A stretch of DNA of 64,000 bases from Pseudobutyrivibrio ruminis. GTDB taxonomy: Bacteria; Bacillota; Clostridia; Lachnospirales; Lachnospiraceae. The DNA lies in contig SVER01000011.1 in NCBI GenBank assembly GCA_015057315.1, forward strand, positions 1 to 64,000, in the 5' to 3' direction. Shown piece by piece: positions 52,797 to 61,740 of this stretch (position 1 is its first letter; each line of letters opens with the position of its first letter). The notes below the pieces were generated by a model. It searched no databases and was not told where the DNA came from. It saw only the letters and a program-made list of their open reading frames with translations. A program made the translations under genes and the position numbers.

Positions 52797-54410
52797 TTAT
52801 CCCCAATCCTCATTTAGCCAATTTCTAAGAAGCTGCGCAACAGCCTCCGGTTTCTCGTCAACAAATTTTTCAATAAGGATACGTGCCTCAGATTTTTCAG
52901 TATAGCCAATATCCTCAAGCTCTTCTTCCTCCTCTTCCTGAGTGGAAGCAATCAAATCGTCAATTGTAAGCTCCTGCTCCACAGGCTCCTCTTCCTCTGT
53001 TCTAAGACTTCTAAATACAACAAAGCCAAGCATTGCAAAGATAAGGAATGCAAGAACGATTTGAAGTATATCTGTTATGGAAATTCCTGAACCTTCTGAA
53101 TACTGGAACATAGGAATTTCATAAGCAACAACTTTAACACTTGTGGTTGGAAAACCTGTGGCTCTTGCTACCACTTCCACAATATCATCTGTAACCTCCT
53201 GCTGAACAGGATCGGAATTTGCTCTGACAAATTCATCAAAGGTCTGTCCCAGCTCTTCTAGTGTGCCATCGCTTTCCATCTTATCCTGATTGTAAATTGC
53301 AAAGGTCTTACATGTAACAGAAATAGAAGAATCATCTAATATACGCTTTCCCATCTCATCCTTATGGGTGGTGATTCTCTCATCAGGTAAATAATCCTTG
53401 TAGAACTCTTCTGTAGAGGTCTCTGTTTGGTTGTTATCCTCCATGACGTAGGTGGTGTCATCATCATTGGTATCTGTTCCAGGAACTCCACCTGCTCCAT
53501 TTACTGAGTTTGAGCTTGAACCTGATTCGCTATCAAGATAGCCCTCGGTACGGCCTTCATCTACTGAATAGTCATAATCTACATAACTATTTTCATCGAA
53601 ATTCATAGATAGATTTACACCTACAGAAATATCATCATATAGGTTTGTTCCATCTAAAACCTTATGTACTCTCTCGGCTATTTCATTACTAGCCTGCTGT
53701 CTAACATCCTGATTGCCAGCAGCACTTGATAATGATGTTGTTTCTTCGTCACCAGGGAAAAGCATATTGCCTTCTGTATCCATAATGGCGATATTATCGG
53801 TATTGTCATTTCCTAAGGTACATGCCACATATCTGGCAATTCCTCTGGCAGTTTCAGGAGACATTTCAGACGATAATGTAAGAGTAATTGTCGCCCAAGA
53901 TGGTTCTTTTTTAGCTATCAAAGTACCATCCTGTTCTGGAATGTTTAAAAGAACCTCTGCTTTTTCTATCATAGACTGAAGTTCAAGTGTTTTTTCATAT
54001 TTTTCTTCAAGAAGCTCTTTATATTTTTTCTGCTTGTCAGCTTCCGTGGTAGAAAAGCTTCCGTCAAAAACATCATCAATTGAATAGCCTGAACTTGGAA
54101 TATCGTTAGAACCAAGAACAACATTCATCTGTCCATAGTTCTTATCCATTACGTAGAATGTAAAGCCATCATCACTGGTTTGATATTTGACACCTTCAGA
54201 CTCCAGCAATTCTTTTACCTGTGCAGCCTGTGCGCCGTCTTCACATTTTATTAATTCAACGTAATTCGGTCTTGTGATAACAACCGCTAAAATAATGAAA
54301 GACACAAGAACAACAGCAGTAATTGACACAATCAACACCTGCTGTCGTTTTGTAAACTTCCTCCACCATTCAAGTATTCTGTTAATGATAGCTTGAATCT
54401 GTTCTGGCAT
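52797..54410 (-). CDS. fliF: Flagellar MS-ring protein FliF
   Basis: A 537-residue ring protein with two membrane segments (about 25-46, VLIVSITAVVLVSFIILAVV, and about 438-460) enclosing the ring-building domains with the YscJ-like region (DKNYGQMNVVLGSNDIPSSG). The cytosolic C-terminal end (after 500, IEKFVDEKPEAVAQLLRNWL) binds FliG. It follows fliE as expected. Confidence 0.97.
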   Translation of the reverse strand: MPEQIQAIINRILEWWRKFTKRQQVLIVSITAVVLVSFIILAVVITRPNYVELIKCEDGAQAAQVKELLESEGVKYQTSDDGFTFYVMDKNYGQMNVVLGSNDIPSSGYSIDDVFDGSFSTTEADKQKKYKELLEEKYEKTLELQSMIEKAEVLLNIPEQDGTLIAKKEPSWATITLTLSSEMSPETARGIARYVACTLGNDNTDNIAIMDTEGNMLFPGDEETTSLSSAAGNQDVRQQASNEIAERVHKVLDGTNLYDDISVGVNLSMNFDENSYVDYDYSVDEGRTEGYLDSESGSSSNSVNGAGGVPGTDTNDDDTTYVMEDNNQTETSTEEFYKDYLPDERITTHKDEMGKRILDDSSISVTCKTFAIYNQDKMESDGTLEELGQTFDEFVRANSDPVQQEVTDDIVEVVARATGFPTTSVKVVAYEIPMFQYSEGSGISITDILQIVLAFLIFAMLGFVVFRSLRTEEEEPVEQELTIDDLIASTQEEEEEELEDIGYTEKSEARILIEKFVDEKPEAVAQLLRNWLNEDWG

Positions 54411-54435
54411 ATGATCTCCCCTTTTTGTGCATTAA

Positions 54436-54741
54436 TTAGATTTGCATTTGCATAATCTGCTGATAAGCCTCTAGAACCCTATCGCGAACTGCTACTGTAT
54501 ACTGTAATGCAATATTTGCTTTTTGCTCGGCAATCATCAAATCGTGTGTATTGTCAGTCTCGCCAAGTGCAAAAGCAACCTCCTCCTTATGAGCTGCCTG
54601 AATCTGCGAATTGGTATCATTCACCAAATTCATAACAGAATCCAACATACTCTGAAAACCCTTATCCGCATCTACCTTCACTTCTGATGTGGATTTAACT
54701 GGTGTAGCCCCATATAATTCCTTAAGTGCCGCAATATCCAT
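54436..54741 (-). CDS. fliE: Flagellar hook-basal body protein FliE
   Basis: A 101-residue protein joining MS ring and rod. The C-terminal half has FQSMLDSVMNLVNDTNSQIQ and QKANIALQYTVAVRDRVLEA, the FliE signature. Start ATG with GGGGAGG upstream. It keeps the flgB-flgC-fliE order. Confidence 0.95.
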   Translation of the reverse strand: MDIAALKELYGATPVKSTSEVKVDADKGFQSMLDSVMNLVNDTNSQIQAAHKEEVAFALGETDNTHDLMIAEQKANIALQYTVAVRDRVLEAYQQIMQMQI

Positions 54742-54795
54742 GTAACTCCTCCCCTAATCAAGAAATTGCCCTTACGAATTTCTCCTTAATTGTAT

Positions 54796-55248
54796 TTACT
54801 GTCCAACCTGTATTCCTGATGAAGCCATGCTCTTAATTGCCTGGAAAGCTGTAACATTAGCCTCGTAAGAACGGCTGGCATCAATAAGGTTAGTCATCTC
54901 AGTAACTGTGTTTACATTAGGATATCTAACGTATCCATTCTCATCAGCATCTGGATGAGATGGGTCGTAAGCCATAATAAAATCCGTTTCAGTATCTTCA
55001 GAAACCTTGGATACCTTAACACCATTTCCCATATATGCAGCTGTGCTGTCTTTTAAAATATGCTTAAACGAAGGCACCCCAGCCTTAAGCTGCTTCTCCT
55101 GAAAAGTAACAATCTTTCTTCTGTATGGACCACCATTTTCAGTACGAGTAGTACTAACATTAGCAATATTTTCTGCTATAACATCCATACGAAAACGCTG
55201 TGCAGTCATTCCTGTAGCTGCAATATCAAAAGGTTGAAATAATCCCAT
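54796..55248 (-). CDS. flgC: Flagellar basal-body rod protein FlgC
   Basis: A 150-residue rod protein. N-terminal motif FDIAATGMTAQRFRMDVIAE followed by NIANVSTTRTENGGPYRRK, and the C-terminal helix NLIDASRSYEANVTAFQAIK. Length is usual for FlgC. It lies 23 bases after flgB. Confidence 0.96.
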   Translation of the reverse strand: MGLFQPFDIAATGMTAQRFRMDVIAENIANVSTTRTENGGPYRRKIVTFQEKQLKAGVPSFKHILKDSTAAYMGNGVKVSKVSEDTETDFIMAYDPSHPDADENGYVRYPNVNTVTEMTNLIDASRSYEANVTAFQAIKSMASSGIQVGQ

Positions 55249-55271
55249 AGTCTACCTCCTTAAAAACCTAA

Positions 55272-55670
55272 CTACTTGGAAATAACCGACTTAAATCTGT
55301 TAAATTCGTTGGTAGTACTAGTCATTAGTGCCTGATACCTAAGGGTCTCTGATGCAAGCTCTACGTTTTCGGTATCCATATCAACATTGTTTCCATCTAA
55401 TCTATATGAATAGTGTCCGTAATCTGTATATTCTATTCCTTCTACCTTGTGACCGTCATCATCAAGCTTATTAACAGCTCTCTCTAACGAGGTCTCGTGA
55501 ACATCTAGAAGTTCCTTTCTGAGAACACTTTCAAACTCTATATCCTGTCTCTTATATCCAGGAGTATCATCGTTTGCCATGTTATTCAAGATGAGAGTCT
55601 GTCTTTGCCAACTCACATCAGCTGTATTATCAAGTGCATTGATAAATCCAAAAGCGTCTGAAGTAATCAT
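55272..55670 (-). CDS. flgB: Flagellar basal-body rod protein FlgB
   Basis: A 132-residue proximal rod protein and the first gene of the motility region. It has WQRQTLILNNMANDDTPGYK (the NxANxxTPGYK rod motif) and a C-terminal helix ETLRYQALMTSTTNEFNRFK. Start ATG after AGGAGG. It lies directly downstream of codY, the same neighbour as in B. subtilis. Confidence 0.96.
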   Translation of the reverse strand: MITSDAFGFINALDNTADVSWQRQTLILNNMANDDTPGYKRQDIEFESVLRKELLDVHETSLERAVNKLDDDGHKVEGIEYTDYGHYSYRLDGNNVDMDTENVELASETLRYQALMTSTTNEFNRFKSVISK

Positions 55671-55695
55671 TCTGCAATCCTCCTAGATTAATATA

Positions 55696-55780
55696 ATTAT
55701 AGAAATATTTACCAAAAAACACAAGGTATTTTTACATCATATAGTATAAATTGCTTGTTGTGTATACAACTAATTGTATA
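55696..55780 (-). promoter_or_regulatory. flgB promoter region with operator-like dyad
   Basis: Proximal promoter: TTGTGT (55719-55724), 17 bases, TATAAT (55696-55701). Possible distal promoter: TTGTAT (55764-55769), 17 bases, TACTAT (55741-55746). The distal -35 lies inside an 18-base inverted repeat TATACAA/TTGTATA (55763-55780), which could be a regulator site. Otherwise the 245 bases between flgB and codY hold only the codY terminator. Confidence 0.45.
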
Positions 55781-55870
55781 AAAGGCATTTTTTATTAAAC
55801 ACCTATATATATATTATGATAATTTTGTGTATAAGTTATGAAAAATAACATCAAAATTCCAAAGAATACA

Positions 55871-55900
55871 AAAAAGGACCTACTTCGAGTAAGTCCTTTT
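55871..55900 (-). terminator. Terminator of codY
   Basis: Stem AAAAGGAC/GTCCTTTT plus TACT/AGTA with one mismatch and a TCG loop; the minus-strand tail is TTTTTTG. It separates codY from the flagellar operon. Confidence 0.85.
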
Positions 55901-55915
55901 ATTACACAAATCCAT

Positions 55916-56692
55916 TTATTTATTTTTCTTAATCTCGTTAAGTTCATCAAATACAACATCATTTAAAACCTTAATGTATGTACCCTTCATACCAGAAGAA
56001 CGAGATTCGATAACACCTGCCGACTCGAACTTGCGAAGAGCATTTACGATAACTGATCTTGTTATACCTACTCTATCGGCAATTTTTGATGCAACCAACA
56101 CCCCTTCGGTACCATCTAATTCATCAAAGATGTGAATGATTGCCTCAAGCTCTGAATAAGAAAGTGTTGAAATAGCACTCTTTACTACCTGAAGCTTACG
56201 ATTTTCCTCAGCAGACTCCTCATTAACTGAACGCATCATCTCAAGGCCAACTACTGTTGTACCATACTCTGTAAGAATGATATCATCAATATCGTACTGC
56301 TTGTCAAATCTGTAAACAAATAATGTTCCAAGTCTCTCTCCTGCAATATCAATTGGAGCAATGATTGCTGAATACATATCAATATCAGATTTCTCAAAGC
56401 CAAGAGTCTTAAGATTTACATTCTCCTTTGTAGAAAGGATTGAAAGTAATCTTTCGTTTAAAAGAGGGTCGATAAATCCTCCAACCTCATCCACAATAAG
56501 CTCACCTATTTCTGTGGTGTTTGGAAGATGTGAAAGTCCAAGCACTTTACCCTTCTTCGAAATAACAAGTACAGAAGAATCCAAGATTTCTGTAAGAACA
56601 GAACAAATATCATTGAATACTACCTTTGAAGAGTTATTATTGTGAAGAAGCTTTCCAATCTTTCTTGTCTTGTCTAATAACTGTACACTCAT
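55916..56692 (-). CDS. codY: GTP- and branched-chain amino acid-sensing global repressor CodY
   Basis: A 258-residue regulator: GAF sensor domain (about 1-155, starting MSVQLLDKTRKIGKLLH) and a winged helix-turn-helix (about 185-250; ASKIADRVGITRSVIVNALR, then SAGVIESRSSGMKGTYI), both strongly conserved. It represses adaptation genes, often including motility, when nutrients are plentiful. The Shine-Dalgarno (AGGAGG) is 12 bases from ATG, longer than usual. Unlike B. subtilis, no codV/hslV/hslU genes precede it. Confidence 0.97.
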   Translation of the reverse strand: MSVQLLDKTRKIGKLLHNNNSSKVVFNDICSVLTEILDSSVLVISKKGKVLGLSHLPNTTEIGELIVDEVGGFIDPLLNERLLSILSTKENVNLKTLGFEKSDIDMYSAIIAPIDIAGERLGTLFVYRFDKQYDIDDIILTEYGTTVVGLEMMRSVNEESAEENRKLQVVKSAISTLSYSELEAIIHIFDELDGTEGVLVASKIADRVGITRSVIVNALRKFESAGVIESRSSGMKGTYIKVLNDVVFDELNEIKKNK

Positions 56693-56771
56693 TTAAACTA
56701 TATTCCTCCTAAATCTAAACATACTCAAATATTCATAATCATCTATCCCCTGTTTTGTGAAATTTGTGTAT

Positions 56772-56816
56772 ATTATAGCACCGATTGATACAAATTACAA
56801 TTAATTTCAGAATATT
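56772..56816 (-). promoter_or_regulatory. codY promoter with adjacent CodY-box-like site
   Basis: Minus strand TTGTAA (56795-56800), 17 bases, TATAAT (56772-56777). The 15-mer at 56802-56816 (TAATTTCAGAATATT on the plus strand) matches the CodY consensus AATTTTCWGAAAATT at 12 of 15 bases and touches the -35 element. Autoregulation is inferred. Confidence 0.5.
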
Positions 56817-56820
56817 ATAA

Positions 56821-58893
56821 CTATTTATTCTGATTTTCAACAAATCTGCATTCATCGTTGGCGCAAACTAGTTTATTGCCCTTTTCCACCATATAGGTTC
56901 CACACTTAGGACACTTTTCTGTAGTTGGTCTAGACCAGCTAATGAAATCACACTCTGGATGATTTGCACATCCAAAGAACTTTCTTCCCTTTTGTGACTT
57001 TCTGATAACAACATCACCGCCACATTTAGGACAAGGTACTCCAATCTTTTCCAAGAATGGCTTAGTATTACGGCACTCAGGGAAACCTGGACATGCCAAA
57101 AATTTACCATGAGGTCCAAATTTGATAACCATGTTACGTCCACACTCTTCGCAGATAACATCTGTTACCTCATCATGAATCTCAACCTTAGCAAGCTCTT
57201 CCTCTGCTACCTGAACAGCCTTTTCCAAATCAGGGTAGAAGTTTCTGACAACAGACTTCCACTCTACCGTACCTTCCTCTACTCCGTCAAGAAGCATTTC
57301 TAAATTTGCTGTAAATTTATCATCTACAATAATAGGGAATGATGCTTCCATTATAGAATTAACAACCTCTCCAAGCTCTGTCACAAAAAGGTTCTTAGCT
57401 TCCTTTGTGATGTAATGACGCTTGATAAGTGTTGTAATTGTTGGAGAATAAGTACTTGGTCTACCAATACCAAGCTCCTCTAATGTCTTTACCAGTGATG
57501 CCTCAGTAAAATGAGGTGAAGGCTGTGTAAAGTGCTGCTTTTCCTCAAAGCTGTCAAAGGCAAGCTTTGTATCTTCTGTTAATTTTGAAAGAGGATGTGT
57601 CTTCGACTCTCCCTCATCATCAGCAGAAACATATATCATCATAAAGCCATCAAACTTAATAGATGAATCTGCAGCTGTAAATACATGATTCTTAGCCTGT
57701 ACATTAAGTGAAACTGTATCATAAACAGCATTTGCCATCTGGCTTGCAACAAATCGCTTCCAAACAAGCTGATATAGTCTGAATTGATCTCTTGTTAAGC
57801 TATCCTTAATTTCCGATGGAATAAGCTCAATATTCGCAGGTCTAATTGCCTCATGGGCATCTTGAACCTTACCTGTATTTTTCTTAGAAGCAACTGAAGG
57901 TGCAGATAAATAATTATCACCGTAGTTTGCAGTAATAAATTCTTCTGCTGCTGCCCTAGCCTCATCAGATACTCTAGTTGAATCTGTACGAAGATAAGTA
58001 ATAAGACCGATTGTACCATGGCCTTTTACACTAACACCTTCGTAAAGCTGTTGTGCAACGCTCATAGTCTTTTGAATTGAAAAATTCAAAGCCTTTGAAG
58101 CTTCTTGTTGCATTGTAGATGTCGTAAATGGAAGAGGCGCTTTCTTCTCTCTCGTACCCTTTTTGATAGATGCTATTGAAAAATCAGCACCCTTCAAATC
58201 TTCCATAATTTTATCAAGACTTTCCTTATCTGAAATGTCCTTTTTACCAGTTGTATCGCCATAATATTTAGCGACGATTGGTTTCTTAGAATGTTCTGCA
58301 TCAAGTAAAACATCAAGTGTGTAATACTCCTGAGGAATAAACTGTTCAATCTCTTTTTCTCTGTCGCAGATAATACGAAGTGCTACAGATTGAACACGTC
58401 CTGCAGATAAACCTCTTTTAACCTTTGCCCAAAGAAGTGGTGAAATCTTATAACCTACCATTCTATCAAGCATACGTCTAGCCTGCTGAGCATCAACAAG
58501 ATCCATGTCAATTTCTCTAGGATGCTTGATTGCGTTTTTAACAGCTGTTTTTGTAATTTCGTTAAAGGTAATACGATATACCTTTTTATCTTGTAAATTA
58601 AGGGCGTGAGTAAGATGCCATGAAATAGCTTCTCCCTCACGGTCGGGATCAGTTGCGAGATATATCTTGTCTGCCTTCTTTACTTCCTTACGAAGTGCTG
58701 CAAGCAACTCTCCCTTGCCACGAATTGTAATATATTTAGGTTCAAAATCATTATCCGGGTCAAAGCCAAGCTGACTCTTTGGCATGTCTCTGACATGACC
58801 TTGAGAAGCCATAACCTCGTAATTACTACCTAAAAATTTCTTTATGGTATGCACCTTTGCTGGTGACTCCACAATAACTAGATTTTTTGCCAT
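56821..58893 (-). CDS. topA: DNA topoisomerase I
   Basis: A 690-residue type IA topoisomerase that relaxes negative supercoils. Toprim domain at the start (LVIVESPAKVHTIKKFLG, DPDREGEAISWHL), the active-site Tyr in GLITYLRTDSTRVSDEA (about residue 300), and three C-terminal zinc ribbons (CEECGRNM, CPKCGGDVV and CPKCGTYM blocks with their partner CxxxxC pairs). Conserved place after dprA. Confidence 0.97.
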   Translation of the reverse strand: MAKNLVIVESPAKVHTIKKFLGSNYEVMASQGHVRDMPKSQLGFDPDNDFEPKYITIRGKGELLAALRKEVKKADKIYLATDPDREGEAISWHLTHALNLQDKKVYRITFNEITKTAVKNAIKHPREIDMDLVDAQQARRMLDRMVGYKISPLLWAKVKRGLSAGRVQSVALRIICDREKEIEQFIPQEYYTLDVLLDAEHSKKPIVAKYYGDTTGKKDISDKESLDKIMEDLKGADFSIASIKKGTREKKAPLPFTTSTMQQEASKALNFSIQKTMSVAQQLYEGVSVKGHGTIGLITYLRTDSTRVSDEARAAAEEFITANYGDNYLSAPSVASKKNTGKVQDAHEAIRPANIELIPSEIKDSLTRDQFRLYQLVWKRFVASQMANAVYDTVSLNVQAKNHVFTAADSSIKFDGFMMIYVSADDEGESKTHPLSKLTEDTKLAFDSFEEKQHFTQPSPHFTEASLVKTLEELGIGRPSTYSPTITTLIKRHYITKEAKNLFVTELGEVVNSIMEASFPIIVDDKFTANLEMLLDGVEEGTVEWKSVVRNFYPDLEKAVQVAEEELAKVEIHDEVTDVICEECGRNMVIKFGPHGKFLACPGFPECRNTKPFLEKIGVPCPKCGGDVVIRKSQKGRKFFGCANHPECDFISWSRPTTEKCPKCGTYMVEKGNKLVCANDECRFVENQNK

Positions 58894-58933
58894 TTAAATT
58901 TGCTCCTATATCTTAAAATAGAAATCGTTTCTC

Positions 58934-58962
58934 ACTATACAACATTATTTTTTTATTTTCAA
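58934..58962 (-). promoter_or_regulatory. Sigma-A type promoter of topA
   Basis: Minus strand TTGAAA (58957-58962), 17 bases, TATAGT (58934-58939). The start would be near 58927, about 34 bases before the topA ATG. Confidence 0.65.
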
Positions 58963-59022
58963 GGAAAAATTTTCCATATTGAAGAAACAATTTAATTAAA
59001 GAGTATAAAAACTAGCTACAAA

Positions 59023-60117
59023 TCATATCATTTTTACGTAATTATTTTTGAAGACTTCAGACAGCGCGCCTAGTCTTTCCAATGAAAGTACAGTTGATAA
59101 AAGCTTTAGATAATCCATGTTACTTTCCTCTAAGGCTGTAGCAAGGCTTTTGGGATATTCATCAAACATGCACAGCACCTTCTTTTGTTCAGCTGTTAGA
59201 TTTAAAGATTCCTTTTTTCTATTAAGCTCACTTTTGGGCTGCCCGTAATAATTCAGCAGCTCGTTTACAAATGCATCAATATTATATATTATACCAGCGC
59301 CCTGGGATATAAGCTTATTGGTACCAGTGCTAAGTGAATCTCCAACTCTACCAGGAGTTACATAAATATCCTTTCCATGCTCTAGTGCAAAATCAGCCGT
59401 TATCAGTGAGCCCGATTTATCTCTTGCTTCTACCACTATCACTATATCAGATAAAGCAGAAACAATGCGGTTTCTTCTTGGAAAATTTAAAGCTACAGGG
59501 CTTGCTCCCATTTGATATTCGGAAATTACAGCTCCTTTGGATGCAACTATTTCTTCATATATATTTCTATTATCACTTGGATAAATAACATCACATCCGC
59601 TTCCTAAAACTGCCACAGTGTTTCCACCACTATCAAGACAGCCTCTATGGGAATATGCATCTATCCCTCTTGCCATTCCACTGATTACAGTAAAGCCATT
59701 TAGCCCAAGCTTTTCTCCAAGCTCCAGCGCCATCTTCTTTCCATAGGCACTACATCTTCTTGCGCCAACAATAGATACAGCTCTATTAAAATCAGGAAGT
59801 TCGCCAATATAAAACAGGCCGTAGGGATAATCATATATATTCCTTAGTTTTTCAGGATATTTATCATTTTCCACTGTGATAAATGAAAATGGAGAGTTAT
59901 AAAATTCGTAATACTCCTTTTCTAAATCAAATTTTTTCCTGCCCTCTAAAAATTTATCTATTGTCTTTTCATCTAAAAGTTTAGTGGCCATAAGCTCTGC
60001 TTTAGAGGCATTATACAGATTATACGAATCATAAAAATATTCTATCAGCTTTGGCTTTTTGCCATAGGTAATATCTTCATTTTTCATAAACCAATACTGG
60101 TAGTGAATGTTTTCCAT
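59023..60117 (-). CDS. dprA: DNA-processing protein DprA (Smf)
   Basis: A 364-residue protein that loads RecA on incoming single-stranded DNA. The Rossmann-like core is complete: SIVGARRCSAYGKKMA, VISGMARGIDAYSHRG, AVLGSGCDVIYPSDN and FPRRNRIVSALSD, then ARDKSGSLITADFALEHGKD. A winged-helix C-terminal end follows. It starts on the last base of comM, so both competence-type genes are coupled. Confidence 0.95.
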   Translation of the reverse strand: MENIHYQYWFMKNEDITYGKKPKLIEYFYDSYNLYNASKAELMATKLLDEKTIDKFLEGRKKFDLEKEYYEFYNSPFSFITVENDKYPEKLRNIYDYPYGLFYIGELPDFNRAVSIVGARRCSAYGKKMALELGEKLGLNGFTVISGMARGIDAYSHRGCLDSGGNTVAVLGSGCDVIYPSDNRNIYEEIVASKGAVISEYQMGASPVALNFPRRNRIVSALSDIVIVVEARDKSGSLITADFALEHGKDIYVTPGRVGDSLSTGTNKLISQGAGIIYNIDAFVNELLNYYGQPKSELNRKKESLNLTAEQKKVLCMFDEYPKSLATALEESNMDYLKLLSTVLSLERLGALSEVFKNNYVKMI

Positions 60118-61649
60118 TAAATCCCCTCCTCCCAGTATCTCTTATCCAAGCCTCTGTAGCAAAGAGCCTCCTGTAGATGCTCTAAACAAATATTCTCACT
60201 TAAATCCATATCGGCAATGGTACGTGCCACCCTTAATACCTTGTGATAGGTTCTTGCGGTAAGAGAATATTTTTCGTACATAGCTTCCATGTATTGAATT
60301 TGCTCATCTGTAAGAATGCAAAACTTATCTATCAATCCACTAGGAATTTGACTGTTAAATTTAAAATCATAATCTTCATATCTCTTTTTTTGAATTTCAT
60401 GACAGGCGATTACTCTTTTTCTAATATCGTAAGAGCTTTCATTTTTCTGCTTCATAGATATCTGGGCAAAATTAAGAGTTGGCGCCTCAACACAAATATC
60501 TATTCTATCTAAAAGAGGCTGTGATATTTTGGATAAATATCTTTGAATAGACAAGCGTGTACAATGACATCTGTTCAAATCCGGATAGTATCCGCAAGAG
60601 CATGGATTCATTGCTGCAACAAGTACAAAATCTGCCGGAAATGTAAAGCTTCCTGCTGCCCTGGAAATATTTACCTGCTTATCTTCTAAAGGCTGCCTAA
60701 GTATTTCCAATGTACTTTTATTAAATTCTGTTAGCTCATCCAAAAATAATACACCTCTATGGGCAAGTGAGATTTCCCCGGGATGGGGATTATGTCCTCC
60801 CCCAACAAGCCCCTGGGCTGATACTGTATGATGAGGACTCCTAAACGGTCTAGCTTGAATCAAGCCCTTTCTTTCATCAAACATACCACAAACTGAATAT
60901 ATCTTTGAAAGCTCCAGCTGCTCCTTATCATCCATCTTTGGCAAAATAGATGGAATACATTTTGCAATCATAGATTTGCCGGCACCAGGCGGGCCTACCA
61001 TAAGCATGTTATGCATACCTGAGATAGCTACTTCACAGGCTCTTCGTAAGGCCTGTTGCCCATTAATCATGGCAAAATCATATTCTTCCTGGGATGGTTT
61101 TACATCAAATCCTGCATCTAGCTTCTTTTCTTCAAAGATGCCTTCATTCATAAGCTCAATCACATCGCTTATATTTTCAACGCCTATACTTTTAATACCT
61201 GTAACCAGTCTTGCTTCTAAAAGATTTCCTTTTGGAACAATCAAAATCTCAAAATTATTCTTTTTAGCTTCTATGGCCATTGATAGCACACCGTTTATAG
61301 GCTGTATTTTGCCATCTAAGCCAATTTCTCCGCATAGGCATATAGATGGAAGCTTTTCGCATTCAATTATGCCTATAGCCGATAAAATGGCCACTGCAAT
61401 AGGCAAATCAAAGCCTGCTCCTGTTTTTCTAATACTGGCTGGTGATAAATTAATGGTGATTCGCTTTATAGGAAGTGCATAACCTGCGTTTTTTAGCGCA
61501 GCTCTCACTCGCTCCTTTGCTTCCTTCACCTCTGAGGATAGGTAGCCCACCATCTCAAAAATAGGCATACCTTCAGAAATATCTGCTTCTACAGATATCA
61601 GCTTTGAATCGATACCATAAATGGTAGCGGTATTTACAATACTATACAA
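60117..61649 (-). CDS. comM: ComM/YifB family Mg-chelatase-like AAA+ ATPase
   Basis: A 510-residue helicase-like ATPase, thought to drive branch migration during natural transformation. N-terminal Lon-protease-like domain (ISEGMPIFEMVGYLSSEVKE), Walker A VGPPGAGKSMIAKCIPS (about 220), Walker B GVLFLDELTEF, and the C-terminal LTARTYHKVLRVARTIADM. The start is TTG at 61649, five bases after AAGGAG. Coupled with dprA. Confidence 0.95.
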   Translation of the reverse strand: MYSIVNTATIYGIDSKLISVEADISEGMPIFEMVGYLSSEVKEAKERVRAALKNAGYALPIKRITINLSPASIRKTGAGFDLPIAVAILSAIGIIECEKLPSICLCGEIGLDGKIQPINGVLSMAIEAKKNNFEILIVPKGNLLEARLVTGIKSIGVENISDVIELMNEGIFEEKKLDAGFDVKPSQEEYDFAMINGQQALRRACEVAISGMHNMLMVGPPGAGKSMIAKCIPSILPKMDDKEQLELSKIYSVCGMFDERKGLIQARPFRSPHHTVSAQGLVGGGHNPHPGEISLAHRGVLFLDELTEFNKSTLEILRQPLEDKQVNISRAAGSFTFPADFVLVAAMNPCSCGYYPDLNRCHCTRLSIQRYLSKISQPLLDRIDICVEAPTLNFAQISMKQKNESSYDIRKRVIACHEIQKKRYEDYDFKFNSQIPSGLIDKFCILTDEQIQYMEAMYEKYSLTARTYHKVLRVARTIADMDLSENICLEHLQEALCYRGLDKRYWEEGI

Positions 61650-61683
61650 TTAAACTCCTTGGAATAGTATAAGATATATATAA

Positions 61684-61718
61684 GAAAAGACAGGAGTTAT
61701 ATTAGCATACTCCTGTCT
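61684..61718 (-). terminator. Terminator of trpS
   Basis: A 10-bp perfect stem (AGACAGGAGT/ACTCCTGTCT, 61688-61697 with 61709-61718) with an 11-base loop; the minus-strand tail is TTTTCTTATATAT. Confidence 0.8.
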
Positions 61719-61727
61719 ATTGTTCAA
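61699..61727 (-). promoter_or_regulatory. Possible comM promoter overlapping the trpS terminator
   Basis: Minus strand TTGAAC (61722-61727), 17 bases, TAATAT (61699-61704). The elements lie within and around the trpS terminator hairpin. Confidence 0.35.
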
Positions 61728-61740
61728 GATATTTTATAAC

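Noticed and set aside
22000-56700. Sigma-28 promoters (TAAA-N15-GCCGATAA) inside the motility operons
   Set aside because: I found no convincing match in the spacers I read; the promoters seen are of sigma-A type.
60976-61482. 168-codon open frame on the plus strand
   Set aside because: Antisense shadow of comM; composition and lack of start signals argue against a gene.
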